From: SIG480 sp045546975 | Lineage (GTDB): Bacteria; Bacillota; Clostridia; Oscillospirales; JAAYXM01 | Reading direction: 5' to 3' | DNA: 50,318 nt | Assembly: GCA_045546975.1 (NCBI GenBank) | Contig: JAZQDV010000014.1 | Span: 1-50,318 of the forward strand | Shown here: one piece after another, positions 1-7,312 of the stretch | Layout: each line of letters begins with the position of its first letter | How positions within the stretch are numbered: the first letter of the stretch is position 1 | Program-made: the position numbers and the translations under genes | The notes under the pieces: generated by a model | What the model was told of the DNA's origin: nothing | Seen by the model: only the letters and a program-made list of their open reading frames with translations | Database searches by the model: none

Positions 1-30
1 AGCCGCCTTTCAAATCCTTCATACTTAATC

Positions 31-69
31 AAAAAAAGAAGTCCGCCCAAATGGACGAACTTCTTTTTT
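31..69 (-). terminator. Intrinsic terminator of the tRNA unit
   Basis: On the minus strand, directly after the initiator tRNA, a stem of about 13 base pairs (including G-T pairs) closes on a four-base loop and runs into a T tract of seven. It ends the two-tRNA transcript. Confidence 0.85.
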
Positions 70-70
70 A

Positions 71-147
<77 letters not shown>

Positions 148-154
148 ATATAGA

Positions 155-241
155 TGGTGCCGCTGACCGGACTTGAACCGGTACGATATTTCTATCGAAG
201 GATTTTAAGTCCTTTGTGTCTGCCGATTCCACCACAGCGGC
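155..241 (-). tRNA. tRNA-Leu (UAA)
   Basis: An 87-base class II tRNA with a long variable arm on the minus strand. The acceptor stem GCCGCTG/CAGCGGC is perfect, the anticodon loop reads CTTAAAA (anticodon TAA), and the CCA end is encoded. It is the first gene after the promoter at 278-306 and is co-transcribed with the initiator tRNA. Confidence 0.95.
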
Positions 242-277
242 AGGTGTCCGCGACTTGCACCTCTTTCGTGCCTTAAT

Positions 278-306
278 AGAATATCACATACGCACTCTTT
301 TGTCAA
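278..306 (-). promoter_or_regulatory. Sigma-A promoter of the tRNA-Leu/tRNA-fMet unit
   Basis: Minus-strand -35 TTGACA (301-306) and -10 TATTCT (278-283) are separated by exactly 17 bases, about 37 bases upstream of the tRNA-Leu 5' end. A perfect -35 box fits a strongly expressed stable-RNA operon. Confidence 0.8.
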
Positions 307-334
307 CTCTTTTTTTCTTTTTGCGGACATACCT

Positions 335-688
335 CTACTTCTCCTTCGGCTTGAATATGAGCGATGCAAGAAATGCAAAAAACACAGATGCGGCGATTCC
401 TGCGGCAGAGGCGGAGAGTCCGCCCTTGAAAATACCGAGAAAGCCGTCGGACTCAATTGCTTTCTTTACGCCCTTTGCAAGTAAGTGCCCGAAGCCCGTG
501 AGAGGAACGGTCGCGCCGGCTCCCGCAAAGTCGGCGAGCGGACCATAGACACCTATTGCGGAGAGAAAGACGCCGACGACAACGTATCCCGTTAGTATAC
601 GCGCAGGGGTGAGCTTTGTGCGGTCTATGAGAGTCTGCCCTATTCCGCAGAGAAGCCCTCCGACTAAAAACGCTTTCAGATAATCCAT
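335..688 (-). CDS. spoVAE: Stage V sporulation protein AE
   Basis: A 117-residue integral membrane protein with three to four hydrophobic segments. It matches the SpoVAE (SpoVAEb) family in length and in the conserved stretch GAGATVPLTGFGHLLAKG (about residues 57-74). SpoVA proteins build the inner-membrane channel that moves Ca-dipicolinate into the forespore and releases it at germination (family knowledge). The start ATG is preceded by GAGGTGTG and lies 3 bases after the spoVAD stop, so it is the last gene of spoVACDE. The same GAGT/PLTGF-type core recurs in SpoVAC, showing that the two are paralogues. I see no terminator hairpin between its stop and the tRNA promoter. Confidence 0.95.
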   Translation of the reverse strand: MDYLKAFLVGGLLCGIGQTLIDRTKLTPARILTGYVVVGVFLSAIGVYGPLADFAGAGATVPLTGFGHLLAKGVKKAIESDGFLGIFKGGLSASAAGIAASVFFAFLASLIFKPKEK

Positions 689-691
689 AAA

Positions 692-1693
692 TCACACCTC
701 AATTTCGACAACGTGGCATACTCCGGGTATTGTCTCTTTCTGCTGAACGGTGAGCGGGGACTGAAGAGAACCCGTGCCTGCAATGAGTATTTTCTTCCAC
801 GTTTTTTTTCGAAGCCCCGTTATAATAAATCCCGAAAAGACCGTCGCAAGGCACGCACAACCCGATGCACCTGCGTGCACGTCCTGACGCTTTATATCAA
901 ACATCTTGCAACCGCAGTCGATATACATATTTCCCATATCGACTCCGTCGCGTGAAAACAGCTCGACGAGTGTTTTTCTTCCGATTTCACCGAGATCACC
1001 CGTTGCAATAAGGTCGTAATCCGAAGGTGATGTGTTTGTGTTTTCAAAATGTGTTTTAAGTGTCGTGTATGCAGCAGGTGCCATTGCTGCACCCATATTA
1101 TTTGCATCACTTATGCCCGAATCGACAACGCTCCCGAATGTCGCTCGCCTGATTTTCGGGTTATCTTGCGATTGTGAGTTTTCGACAATCGCACTTCCTG
1201 AACCTGTGACGGTGCGTTGTGCGGTAGGGGGTCTCTGTCCGCCGTAGTTGAGCGGGTTTCTGTATTGACGTTCTGCTGTGCAGAAGTGTGAGGATACGTT
1301 TACGGCAACGCGATCAAAAAGTCCGGCTGAGGTAAGGCATGCTCCGAGCGCAAGCCCCTCGGCGAAGGTGGAACACGCACCGTAAAGGCCAAGAAACGGC
1401 ACGTTCGTATCGCGAAATGCAAAGCTTGACGCAACACATTGGTTGAGAAGGTCGCCCGAGAGGATGCAACCAAGGTCGGATTCCTTAAGTCCCGCCTTTG
1501 AGAGTGCATGATTGAGCGCACTTTTTTGGAATTTGCACTCCGCCTGCTCCCACGTTTTTTCACCATATCGGCCGTCATCCACCAACTCGTCAAAATACTC
1601 GGCAAGAGGCCCCTGACTCTCGTTTTTGCCGACGACACTGCCGGTGGAAATTATTGACGGTGCATTTTCAAAAAGGAGAGTTTTACCTGCCAC
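692..1693 (-). CDS. spoVAD: Stage V sporulation protein AD
   Basis: A 333-residue soluble protein of the SpoVAD family, which adopts a thiolase/ketosynthase-like fold and binds dipicolinic acid (family knowledge). Visible family stretches are AGKTLLFENAP at the N-terminus, LGLYGACSTFAEGL around residues 101-114 and GCKMFDIKRQDVHAGASGC near residues 263-281. The start is a GTG at 1691-1693 that lies inside the 3' end of spoVAC, an 11-base overlap. A GGAGG sequence 8 bases upstream, within spoVAC codons, supports this start and suggests translational coupling. The length fits the family. Expression is expected late in the forespore. Confidence 0.96.
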   Translation of the reverse strand: MAGKTLLFENAPSIISTGSVVGKNESQGPLAEYFDELVDDGRYGEKTWEQAECKFQKSALNHALSKAGLKESDLGCILSGDLLNQCVASSFAFRDTNVPFLGLYGACSTFAEGLALGACLTSAGLFDRVAVNVSSHFCTAERQYRNPLNYGGQRPPTAQRTVTGSGSAIVENSQSQDNPKIRRATFGSVVDSGISDANNMGAAMAPAAYTTLKTHFENTNTSPSDYDLIATGDLGEIGRKTLVELFSRDGVDMGNMYIDCGCKMFDIKRQDVHAGASGCACLATVFSGFIITGLRKKTWKKILIAGTGSLQSPLTVQQKETIPGVCHVVEIEV

Positions 1694-2135
1694 CTAAAAC
1701 ACCTCCGATGAGAAGAATTATTCCGTAGATGACAGAGGCGCTTGTCCCATACACGAGCACCGGCCCTGCGAGCTTGAACATATTTGCAGACATTCCGAGG
1801 ATGAAACCCTCACTTTTGAACTCTATCGCCTCGGAAACTATGGAGTTTGCAAAGCCTGTTATGGGGACAAGTGTACCAGCCCCTGCGTGCTTTGCTATTT
1901 TGTTGTAAACTCCAAGACCTGTGAGAAGTGCGGAAATAAAGATAAGTGAAATAGAGGTTATTGCACCTGCGTTGTCCTTGGAAAATCCAAAATAGAGTGC
2001 GAGATTGATAATTCCTTGCCCGAGAATACATATAAATCCGCCAATTACAAATGCTTTTATAAAGTTTTTAAGGTGCGGAGAGGCTGGCTCGTGTGCTTTT
2101 ATAAACTCCGCATATTCCTTTTTTGACATATTCAT
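1683..2135 (-). CDS. spoVAC: Stage V sporulation protein AC
   Basis: A 150-residue membrane protein, the same length as Bacillus SpoVAC. It has a polar N-terminus (residues 1-25) followed by several transmembrane segments, and the signature HAGAGTLVPITGFANS around residues 83-98. In Bacillus it behaves as a mechanosensitive-type channel for Ca-dipicolinate (family knowledge). It is the first gene of spoVACDE; no spoVAA, AB or AF lies here, which is usual for clostridia. The ATG is preceded by GAGGTGG at 4 bases. A second in-frame ATG two codons later is an alternative start. Confidence 0.95.
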   Translation of the reverse strand: MNMSKKEYAEFIKAHEPASPHLKNFIKAFVIGGFICILGQGIINLALYFGFSKDNAGAITSISLIFISALLTGLGVYNKIAKHAGAGTLVPITGFANSIVSEAIEFKSEGFILGMSANMFKLAGPVLVYGTSASVIYGIILLIGGVLGGR

Positions 2136-2154
2136 AAAACCACCTCTGCCGCCT

Positions 2155-2185
2155 CATTTTGTGCAGAAGTCATCGTTTTTATACA
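2155..2185 (-). promoter_or_regulatory. Possible forespore (sigma-F/G type) promoter of spoVACDE
   Basis: On the minus strand, TGTATA (2180-2185) is followed about 15 bases later by GCACAAAATG, about 20 bases before the spoVAC start. It loosely fits the forespore sigma pattern (GTATA then a GG/CA-rich -10), and no good sigma-A promoter faces this way. The match is weak and partly inferred from the known forespore expression of spoVA. Confidence 0.35.
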
Positions 2186-2203
2186 GCTTTTGGAAAACAA
2201 CTA

Positions 2204-2232
2204 TTGCAGAAAGTTCTATACTTATATATAAT
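2204..2232 (+). promoter_or_regulatory. Sigma-A promoter of the exonuclease gene
   Basis: TTGCAG (2204-2209), a 17-base spacer and a perfect TATAAT (2227-2232), about 40 bases upstream of the GTG start at 2271. It is divergent from the spoVACDE operon. Confidence 0.75.
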
Positions 2233-2270
2233 ATATGGTGTGTGTAATGTAAAAAGGACGTGTTGTTTTC

Positions 2271-3251
2271 GTGAATTATATTATAATGGACCTTGAATGG
2301 AATCAGGCGCGCTCCAACCGTGAGATTGTCGCAGACCGTGACGGAAACAAGCTGTACGGTGAGATAATTCAGGTGGGTGCGGTAAAGCTTTCTGAAAAGC
2401 TTGAGCATATAGACGAGTTCAAGATAAATGTCCGCCCGAAATACTACAAGATAATACACCGAAAGGTACGTCAGATAACGGGTATAGGTCAGGAAGACCT
2501 TATGCGCGGCACGGAGTTCCGTGAGGCACTTTCGTGTTTTCGCGAGTGGTGCGGAGAAAACTTCGTGTTTCTCACATGGGGGCCTGACGATATAAGAGTT
2601 CTCCGTCGCAACATTGAGATGTACGGGGATGATTCGTCGTGGATAGACACATGGTTCAATCTCCAGGCGATATATAATATGCAGACGGATTCGGGAGACA
2701 ATCAGAAGTCCCTCGCAACGGCTATGGAGCATTTTGAGATTGTTCCGTCAGAGCGTTTTCACGATGCGCTCAACGATGCTTACTACACGTCACTTGTTGC
2801 AAAAAAGCTCGATGTACAGCGCGGCATTGCCGAGCTTATAAGCGCTGAGCGTCTACGCGCGATTATGGATGAGTCGCGTCCGCTTCTATGCGAGGTTTAC
2901 AGTGGATTTAAGACACGCCGCGAGGTATTCCTTGACGAGGAGACAATGAGGATAAAATGTCCCGAGTGTGGCGCAACGTGTATGGACGTTAAAAAGTGGG
3001 TTGAGGAGAGAAGTGACAGATACCTCACCATTGCAAAATGCACGGAGCACGGTGCGTATGTTGTGCGGCTCACCACCACAAAGGCAAAGGATATATACAA
3101 CGCAACAAAGGTTGTATACGCCGCAGGCGGTGGAGCTGATGTATATTACGAAAAGCGTGCCAAGAAAGAAGAGGCGAGAAAGAAACGCCGTCGCCGTCGT
3201 TCAAAATCCGTAGCACCGCGAAAAAAAGTTGAAAAAGTATCCGAAAAATAG
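2271..3251 (+). CDS. DEDDh 3'-5' exonuclease with zinc-binding C-terminal region
   Basis: A 326-residue protein. Residues 1-185 form an RNase T/ERI-1/KapD-like DEDDh exonuclease domain: D7 and E9 in the first motif, D107 in a WGPDD stretch, and H164 with D169 in the HDALNDA motif. Family members trim RNA or DNA 3' ends using two metal ions. Beyond the nuclease, C230, C233, C237, C257 and H260 are spaced like a zinc ribbon, and the last 30 residues are strongly basic (an RRRRR run near 306-310), suggesting a nucleic-acid-binding tail. The start is GTG, the only usable start in frame, with AAGGA rather far upstream (about 13 bases). It is probably monocistronic, although the next gene lies only 40 bases away with its own promoter. 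The substrate is not known. Confidence 0.82.
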   Translation: MNYIIMDLEWNQARSNREIVADRDGNKLYGEIIQVGAVKLSEKLEHIDEFKINVRPKYYKIIHRKVRQITGIGQEDLMRGTEFREALSCFREWCGENFVFLTWGPDDIRVLRRNIEMYGDDSSWIDTWFNLQAIYNMQTDSGDNQKSLATAMEHFEIVPSERFHDALNDAYYTSLVAKKLDVQRGIAELISAERLRAIMDESRPLLCEVYSGFKTRREVFLDEETMRIKCPECGATCMDVKKWVEERSDRYLTIAKCTEHGAYVVRLTTTKAKDIYNATKVVYAAGGGADVYYEKRAKKEEARKKRRRRRSKSVAPRKKVEKVSEK

Positions 3252-3257
3252 TATAAT
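3229..3257 (+). promoter_or_regulatory. Promoter across the 3' end of the exonuclease gene
   Basis: TTGAAA (3229-3234), a 17-base spacer and TATAAT (3252-3257). The -35 lies in the last codons of the exonuclease gene and the -10 begins right after its stop. It would allow the acyltransferase/fucU pair to be transcribed separately. Confidence 0.6.
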
Positions 3258-3291
3258 ATTCATTGGGGAATGAAATATAGGGGGATATTGT

Positions 3292-4182
3292 ATGAAAGAG
3301 CCAAAGAAGCGTCGTCGCCGTCTTGGCGACAGGTATGACGGATACCGCGTCCGAAATATGGACCCGACTTTTTTCGTCATCCCGCAGATTATGCGCACGC
3401 GCCTTGACAGTCAGATATTTTTCGAGGAGCAGATTGATATATCCGGACTTCGCAAGTTCATAGTTGACCACCGCGATGAAATCCCCGGTCTTTCTATGTA
3501 CCACTTGTTTGTTGCGGCGATTATCAGAACAATCATTGAACGCCCGCGCATCAATCGCTTTGTAAGCGGAAGAAAGATTTATTCAAGAAGCTACATAAGA
3601 GCTTCACTTACCATCAAAAAGTCGATGGAGGATAACGGCGAGGAGGGTCAGCTTACACCCGAGTTTGAGACGACCACTACCCTCAAGGACGTTGTTGAAA
3701 AGTTCAATGCAGCACTTCTTGAGGCAAAGGCTGAGGAGGAAAAGTCGAAGGGCAACGACACGGACCTCACAATCCGCATTTTAAGCGCGCTTCCCGGCTT
3801 TATCGTCAAGTTTGTTGTATGGGCGCTTCGAAACCTTGATGCAGTAGGTCTCATGCCGAAGATTATAAACCGTGTAAGCCCGTTCCACTCATCAATTTTT
3901 GTTACGAACGTAGGTTCGATAGGCTTAAGCCCCGTTTACCATCACCTTTATGAGTTCGGTACTACTTCCGCGTTTATGGCGATAGGAAAAAAGGAAACGG
4001 TAAACGAGCTCACCCGTGAAGGTGAGGTCATCACAAAACACGTTATAAATACCCGCTTCGTTCTTGACGAGCGCATTTGCGACGGTTATTATTTCGCGTC
4101 TGCAATAAAGCTTTTCAGATACTATATGAGAAACCCCGAAAAGCTTCTCACTCCGTCAGATAATGTAAGCGAAGATTATTAA
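3292..4182 (+). CDS. Stand-alone E2/CAT-like acyltransferase-fold protein
   Basis: A 296-residue protein resembling the catalytic domain of 2-oxoacid dehydrogenase E2 and chloramphenicol acetyltransferase, with no lipoyl or peripheral-subunit-binding domain and no E1/E3 genes nearby. The C-terminal motif that reads DHRxxDG in E2 enzymes is DERICDG here (residues 259-265), so the catalytic His is replaced by Glu while the structural Asp-Gly is kept. HSSIFVTNVGSIG (about residues 201-213) matches the conserved Ser/Asn-Gly core of the fold. The N-terminus is very basic (RRRR at 7-10). It may not be a classical acetyltransferase, and the substrate is unknown. SD is GGGGG before the ATG. It probably forms an operon with fucU, 13 bases downstream. 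Confidence 0.75.
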   Translation: MKEPKKRRRRLGDRYDGYRVRNMDPTFFVIPQIMRTRLDSQIFFEEQIDISGLRKFIVDHRDEIPGLSMYHLFVAAIIRTIIERPRINRFVSGRKIYSRSYIRASLTIKKSMEDNGEEGQLTPEFETTTTLKDVVEKFNAALLEAKAEEEKSKGNDTDLTIRILSALPGFIVKFVVWALRNLDAVGLMPKIINRVSPFHSSIFVTNVGSIGLSPVYHHLYEFGTTSAFMAIGKKETVNELTREGEVITKHVINTRFVLDERICDGYYFASAIKLFRYYMRNPEKLLTPSDNVSEDY

Positions 4183-4195
4183 GGAGAGACAAATT

Positions 4196-4633
4196 ATGTT
4201 AAAAGGAATTCCGACAATTCTTTCACCCGAGCTTCTCTGTGCTCTTGCAAAGCTCGGACACGGCGATGAGCTTGTAATTGCAGATGGCAATTTCCCTGCA
4301 TACACAATGGCGGAAAAGGGAACGGTTATAGACGCATCAGGGCACGGTGTACCGGAGCTTCTGGACGCGATTCTTACTCTTGTTCCGCTTGATACTTATA
4401 CAGAAAAACCGGTTGCACTTATGGAGGTGCTTGCAGGTGATACCTGCGGAACTCCTGAAATCTGGGGTAAGTACGAAGAAATTCTTGTTTCCCACGAGCC
4501 GGACCACCACGAAATCGAGTTTATGGATCGCTTTGATTTCTACGACCGAGCAAAGCGCGCCGCTCTGATCATTTCAACAGGTGAGACAGCAATTTATGCA
4601 AACGTACTCATCAAAAAGGGCGTAGTAAAATAA
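4196..4633 (+). CDS. fucU: RbsD/FucU family sugar mutarotase
   Basis: A 145-residue protein with the FucU/RbsD signature. LSPELLCALAKLGHGDELVIADGNFPA (given by position 9-35) includes H22, D24 and D30, which correspond to the conserved sugar-binding residues. FucU interconverts alpha- and beta-fucose, and RbsD acts on ribose and related pyranoses. The length and the N-terminal MLKGIP favour the FucU branch. No fucose isomerase, kinase or transporter is in the window, so the sugar is uncertain. SD AAGGAGAG lies 7 bases before the ATG. It follows the E2-like gene by 13 bases and is followed by a strong terminator. Confidence 0.85.
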   Translation: MLKGIPTILSPELLCALAKLGHGDELVIADGNFPAYTMAEKGTVIDASGHGVPELLDAILTLVPLDTYTEKPVALMEVLAGDTCGTPEIWGKYEEILVSHEPDHHEIEFMDRFDFYDRAKRAALIISTGETAIYANVLIKKGVVK

Positions 4634-4640
4634 AATGCAT

Positions 4641-4677
4641 AAGCGCGTATCGAATTTTCGATACGCGCTTTTTGTTT
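4641..4677 (+). terminator. Intrinsic terminator after fucU
   Basis: A perfect 14-base stem AAGCGCGTATCGAA with its complement and a two-base turn, followed by a T-rich tail. Confidence 0.9.
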
Positions 4678-4704
4678 GATTTATAAGCAGAAACATTGTA
4701 TAAT
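4676..4704 (+). promoter_or_regulatory. Promoter of the SGNH esterase gene
   Basis: TTGATT (4676-4681), a 17-base spacer and a perfect TATAAT (4699-4704), starting in the tail of the fucU terminator and about 45 bases before the ATG. Confidence 0.75.
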
Positions 4705-4748
4705 AATTTTGGACTTTTCTTGGAATTGACCTAAAGGAGATATTTCAA

Positions 4749-5480
4749 ATGATAAATGACGGCATCACAAAAAAAGAAAAAATATGTTCTTTCTTAATGA
4801 TTGGCCAATCCAATATGGCAGGGCGCGGAGATTTTGGAGAAGTAGCGCCAATACATAATGACAAATGCTTTATGCTGCGTATGGGCAGATGGCAGACAAT
4901 GAGCGAGCCGATTAACCCTGACCGCGCGATTTTGGACGGCGTATTTCATAGCGGAATAGGTCTTGCGGCAAGCTTTGCAGATGAGCTGTCAAGATATTCG
5001 GGCCGTGAGATTGGTCTCGTTCCCTGTGCTGACGGAGGAACGGTGATAAAACAGTGGCAACCGGGAGAGCTATTATATGACCACGCACTTGCTATGGCAA
5101 AGCTTGCGATGCGTACATCTGATCTCGGCGGAATTATCTGGCATCAGGGAGAAAGTGACTGCCAGGGGCTTAATGAAGATGAATACAGACATGACTTTTT
5201 GAATGTAATGACATCCTTGCGCCGTGACCTCGGTGAAAATGTGCCGATAATCATAGGTGAAATATCGGATAAAATTACGGATGCATGGAAGCTTGACAGT
5301 ATAGACAGGATGAACGTTCTCCTTCACAAATTGCAGAAAGAGCTTCCGATGTGCGGGATTGTTTCCGTAGACGGGTTGGAATTAAAAGCTGACGGAATTC
5401 ATTTTAATTCCAAATCCTTAAGAGAACTTGGTAAAAGGTATTTTGAAAAATACAAAGAGCTTGCTCTGTTCGCTGATTAA
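4749..5480 (+). CDS. SGNH-fold carbohydrate esterase (sialate O-acetylesterase-like)
   Basis: A 243-residue hydrolase of the SASA/DUF303 type (close to carbohydrate esterase family 6). Block I is IGQSNMAGRGD with the nucleophile Ser21, block III is WHQGESD near residues 136-142, and the catalytic Asp/His pair is D215 and H218 in DGIHF. Such enzymes remove O-acetyl groups from sialic acid, xylan or other glycans. There is no signal peptide, so a cytoplasmic enzyme acting on imported oligosaccharides is more likely than a secreted one. SD AAAGGAGAT precedes the ATG at 8 bases. Substrate specificity cannot be read from the sequence. Confidence 0.85.
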   Translation: MINDGITKKEKICSFLMIGQSNMAGRGDFGEVAPIHNDKCFMLRMGRWQTMSEPINPDRAILDGVFHSGIGLAASFADELSRYSGREIGLVPCADGGTVIKQWQPGELLYDHALAMAKLAMRTSDLGGIIWHQGESDCQGLNEDEYRHDFLNVMTSLRRDLGENVPIIIGEISDKITDAWKLDSIDRMNVLLHKLQKELPMCGIVSVDGLELKADGIHFNSKSLRELGKRYFEKYKELALFAD

Positions 5481-5537
5481 GAAGTTTGATGTATGTGGGA
5501 AACCAAAAGTCATTGAGGAGTTAAGAAGGGCAAAATT

Positions 5538-6878
5538 ATGACTGAACCAATTTTTACAAAGCGTGCGCTTGTTGCACTCGCAATTCCTATAATACTCGAT
5601 GCGCTCCTTGCGATTGCCGCAGGTATCGTCGACACGGTTATGGTGTCCTCTGCAGGTGAGGCGGCGGTGGCGGCTGTATCAAATGTCGACTCGCTGAACA
5701 TTATGTTCATCATGATGTTCAACGCGCTTGCAACGGGCGGTGTTGTTGTTTGCTCGCAGTATATCGGCGCGCAGAATATTGAAAATGCAAAGAAGAGCGC
5801 AAATCAGTTGCTTTACGGCTCGGTTATAGTTGCTACGGCGATTGCCGTTGTTCTTTTATGCCTTATTCCGCAGATTATAAGCCTCGTCTACCCGAATCTT
5901 GAAGCAGCTGTTTTCGAAAACTGCAAGACCTACTTTTTCTGGACAATTTTAGGATACCTGTTTTTTGCGGTCGGCTCGTCATGCATGGCTTTGCTCCGCG
6001 CACAGGCGAGAAGTAATATTGCGCTTATTATCTCGATTGTTGTCAATTTAATTAACGTTGTCGGCAATGCAATTTTAATCTACGGCGCAGGCTTAGGTGT
6101 TGCGGGTGCCGCGGTTGCGACCACCATCAGCCGTGTTGTCTGGGCAATTGTTGGTGTTGCAATGCTCAAAAATCCGAACCTTATAGTGCGCCTTGAAAAT
6201 TTACATAAATTCAAGCTGGATTTTGATATTCTGAGGCGAGTACTCAAGGTCGGTATCCCGAACGGTATCGAAAACGGGCTTTTCCAGCTCGGTAAAATTT
6301 TGGTTTCAAGCCTTATCGCATCGTTCGGCACGGTTGCGAATGCCGCGTATTCTGTGGCTTATACCCTAAATAACATTGGTTGGGTAATCATCGGCGCATT
6401 CGGCCCGGTGCTGCTCACCGTTGTCGGGCAATGTATGGGTGCAGATGAAAAGGAGCAGGCTCGACAGTATACCAAAAACATCATTAATTTCAGCTACATT
6501 TTGCTTGTTCTGATATTCGGTCTTACATTCTTGCTCCGAAATTACCTCGTTTTAATGTTTGATTTCGGGACTGAAACACTTGAGCAATGCGCTTATTACA
6601 CGGGTGTTGTGTCAGTTTTTGCAATATGCTCGTTTTATTCCTGGTCGTTTCTTCCGCTTGCGGCGTTCCGCGCGGCAGGAGATACAAGGTTTGCGCTCGT
6701 ATCATCCGTTTCGCTTATGTTCATCTTCCGCGTGGCACTTGCGTATGTGCTCGCTTACCTTTTCGATTTCGGTCTTATGTCCGTATGGATTGCGATGGCG
6801 ATTGACTGGGTTGCGCGCGTCATTATAAACATAATCCGCTTCAGAAGCAACAAATGGCTTACTAAAAAGATTATTTAA
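5538..6878 (+). CDS. MATE family efflux transporter
   Basis: A 446-residue polytopic membrane protein with about 12 transmembrane helices in two pseudo-symmetric halves, as in the MatE family (two MatE domains, about 10-170 and 235-400). Family stretches include IVDTVMVSSAGEAAVAAVS near residues 30-48 and ASFGTVANAAYSVAYT at the start of the second half. MATE proteins export cationic drugs or metabolites using Na+ or H+ gradients. It lies 57 bases after the esterase gene and may read through from that promoter. SD AAGGG is 9 bases before the ATG. The substrate is unknown. Confidence 0.92.
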   Translation: MTEPIFTKRALVALAIPIILDALLAIAAGIVDTVMVSSAGEAAVAAVSNVDSLNIMFIMMFNALATGGVVVCSQYIGAQNIENAKKSANQLLYGSVIVATAIAVVLLCLIPQIISLVYPNLEAAVFENCKTYFFWTILGYLFFAVGSSCMALLRAQARSNIALIISIVVNLINVVGNAILIYGAGLGVAGAAVATTISRVVWAIVGVAMLKNPNLIVRLENLHKFKLDFDILRRVLKVGIPNGIENGLFQLGKILVSSLIASFGTVANAAYSVAYTLNNIGWVIIGAFGPVLLTVVGQCMGADEKEQARQYTKNIINFSYILLVLIFGLTFLLRNYLVLMFDFGTETLEQCAYYTGVVSVFAICSFYSWSFLPLAAFRAAGDTRFALVSSVSLMFIFRVALAYVLAYLFDFGLMSVWIAMAIDWVARVIINIIRFRSNKWLTKKII

Positions 6879-6944
6879 GATTCTCTTGATATATCAAGAA
6901 ATCTGAATTATACACTATTCATAAAGTTTGATATACAAGGGACA

Positions 6945-7075
6945 AAAAGCCATCCCCTTGAGGCGAAGGTGGGTTGCGAAGCAACTCGGATGAGGTGGAA
7001 ATGAATAACGATTGCTACGCAATTTACACCTCACCACCGCCTACGGCGGAGCCTCTCCTCAAGGAGAAGCCTTTA
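6945..7075. repeat. Palindromic MITE-like element
   Basis: A roughly 130-base imperfect inverted repeat. The left arm begins AAAGCCATCCCCTTGAGG and the right arm, read backwards, AAAGGCTTCTCCTTGAGG. Further in, both arms carry (G/T)GAGGTG(G/T)AAAT, and each has a short internal hairpin (TTGCGAAGCAA on the left, CCGCCTACGGCGG on the right). No coding capacity is seen. The design resembles small dispersed palindromic elements found between genes in clostridia (general knowledge, not checked here). Its transcript would fold into a long branched hairpin. Confidence 0.7.
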
Positions 7076-7103
7076 GAAAATTTGTGAAAAGGAGTGAACT
7101 TAT

Positions 7104-7253
7104 ATGGGTAAAGGAATTTTAGCAGCCTTTATCACGTTGGTTGTTGGATTGTTGACAATGAGCGTGTTTACAGGGGCGGAAGAAGTTGGTGTTGTTGCTT
7201 CTATTTCTGTTATGGGAGCATTTATCATTTGCTTCAATGAGCAAAAGAAGTAA
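7104..7253 (+). CDS. Small two-helix membrane protein, 49 residues
   Basis: ATG at 7104 to TAA at 7251-7253. AAAAGGAG lies 9 bases upstream, a good Shine-Dalgarno site. The product has two hydrophobic segments (about residues 3-18 and 25-41) joined by a short acidic turn (GAEEVG) and ends in NEQKK, so it is probably a hairpin membrane protein. It is more AT-rich than its neighbours and sits immediately after the palindromic repeat, which hints at acquisition with that element. I do not recognise a family and the function is unknown. Confidence 0.6.
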   Translation: MGKGILAAFITLVVGLLTMSVFTGAEEVGVVASISVMGAFIICFNEQKK

Positions 7254-7312
7254 TATTATATTTTGTCCCTAACTTGACAAAATCATATAAAAAAAGACAG
7301 GAGGTGCGGCGT

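Noticed and set aside
2154..2732. A 192-codon open frame on the minus strand opposite the exonuclease gene
   Set aside because: It lies across a gene with clear nuclease motifs, has no SD site and no recognisable product; it is an antisense shadow.
6927..6960. A promoter for the small ORF in the left arm of the palindrome
   Set aside because: No acceptable -35/-10 pair was found; only AT-rich stretches.
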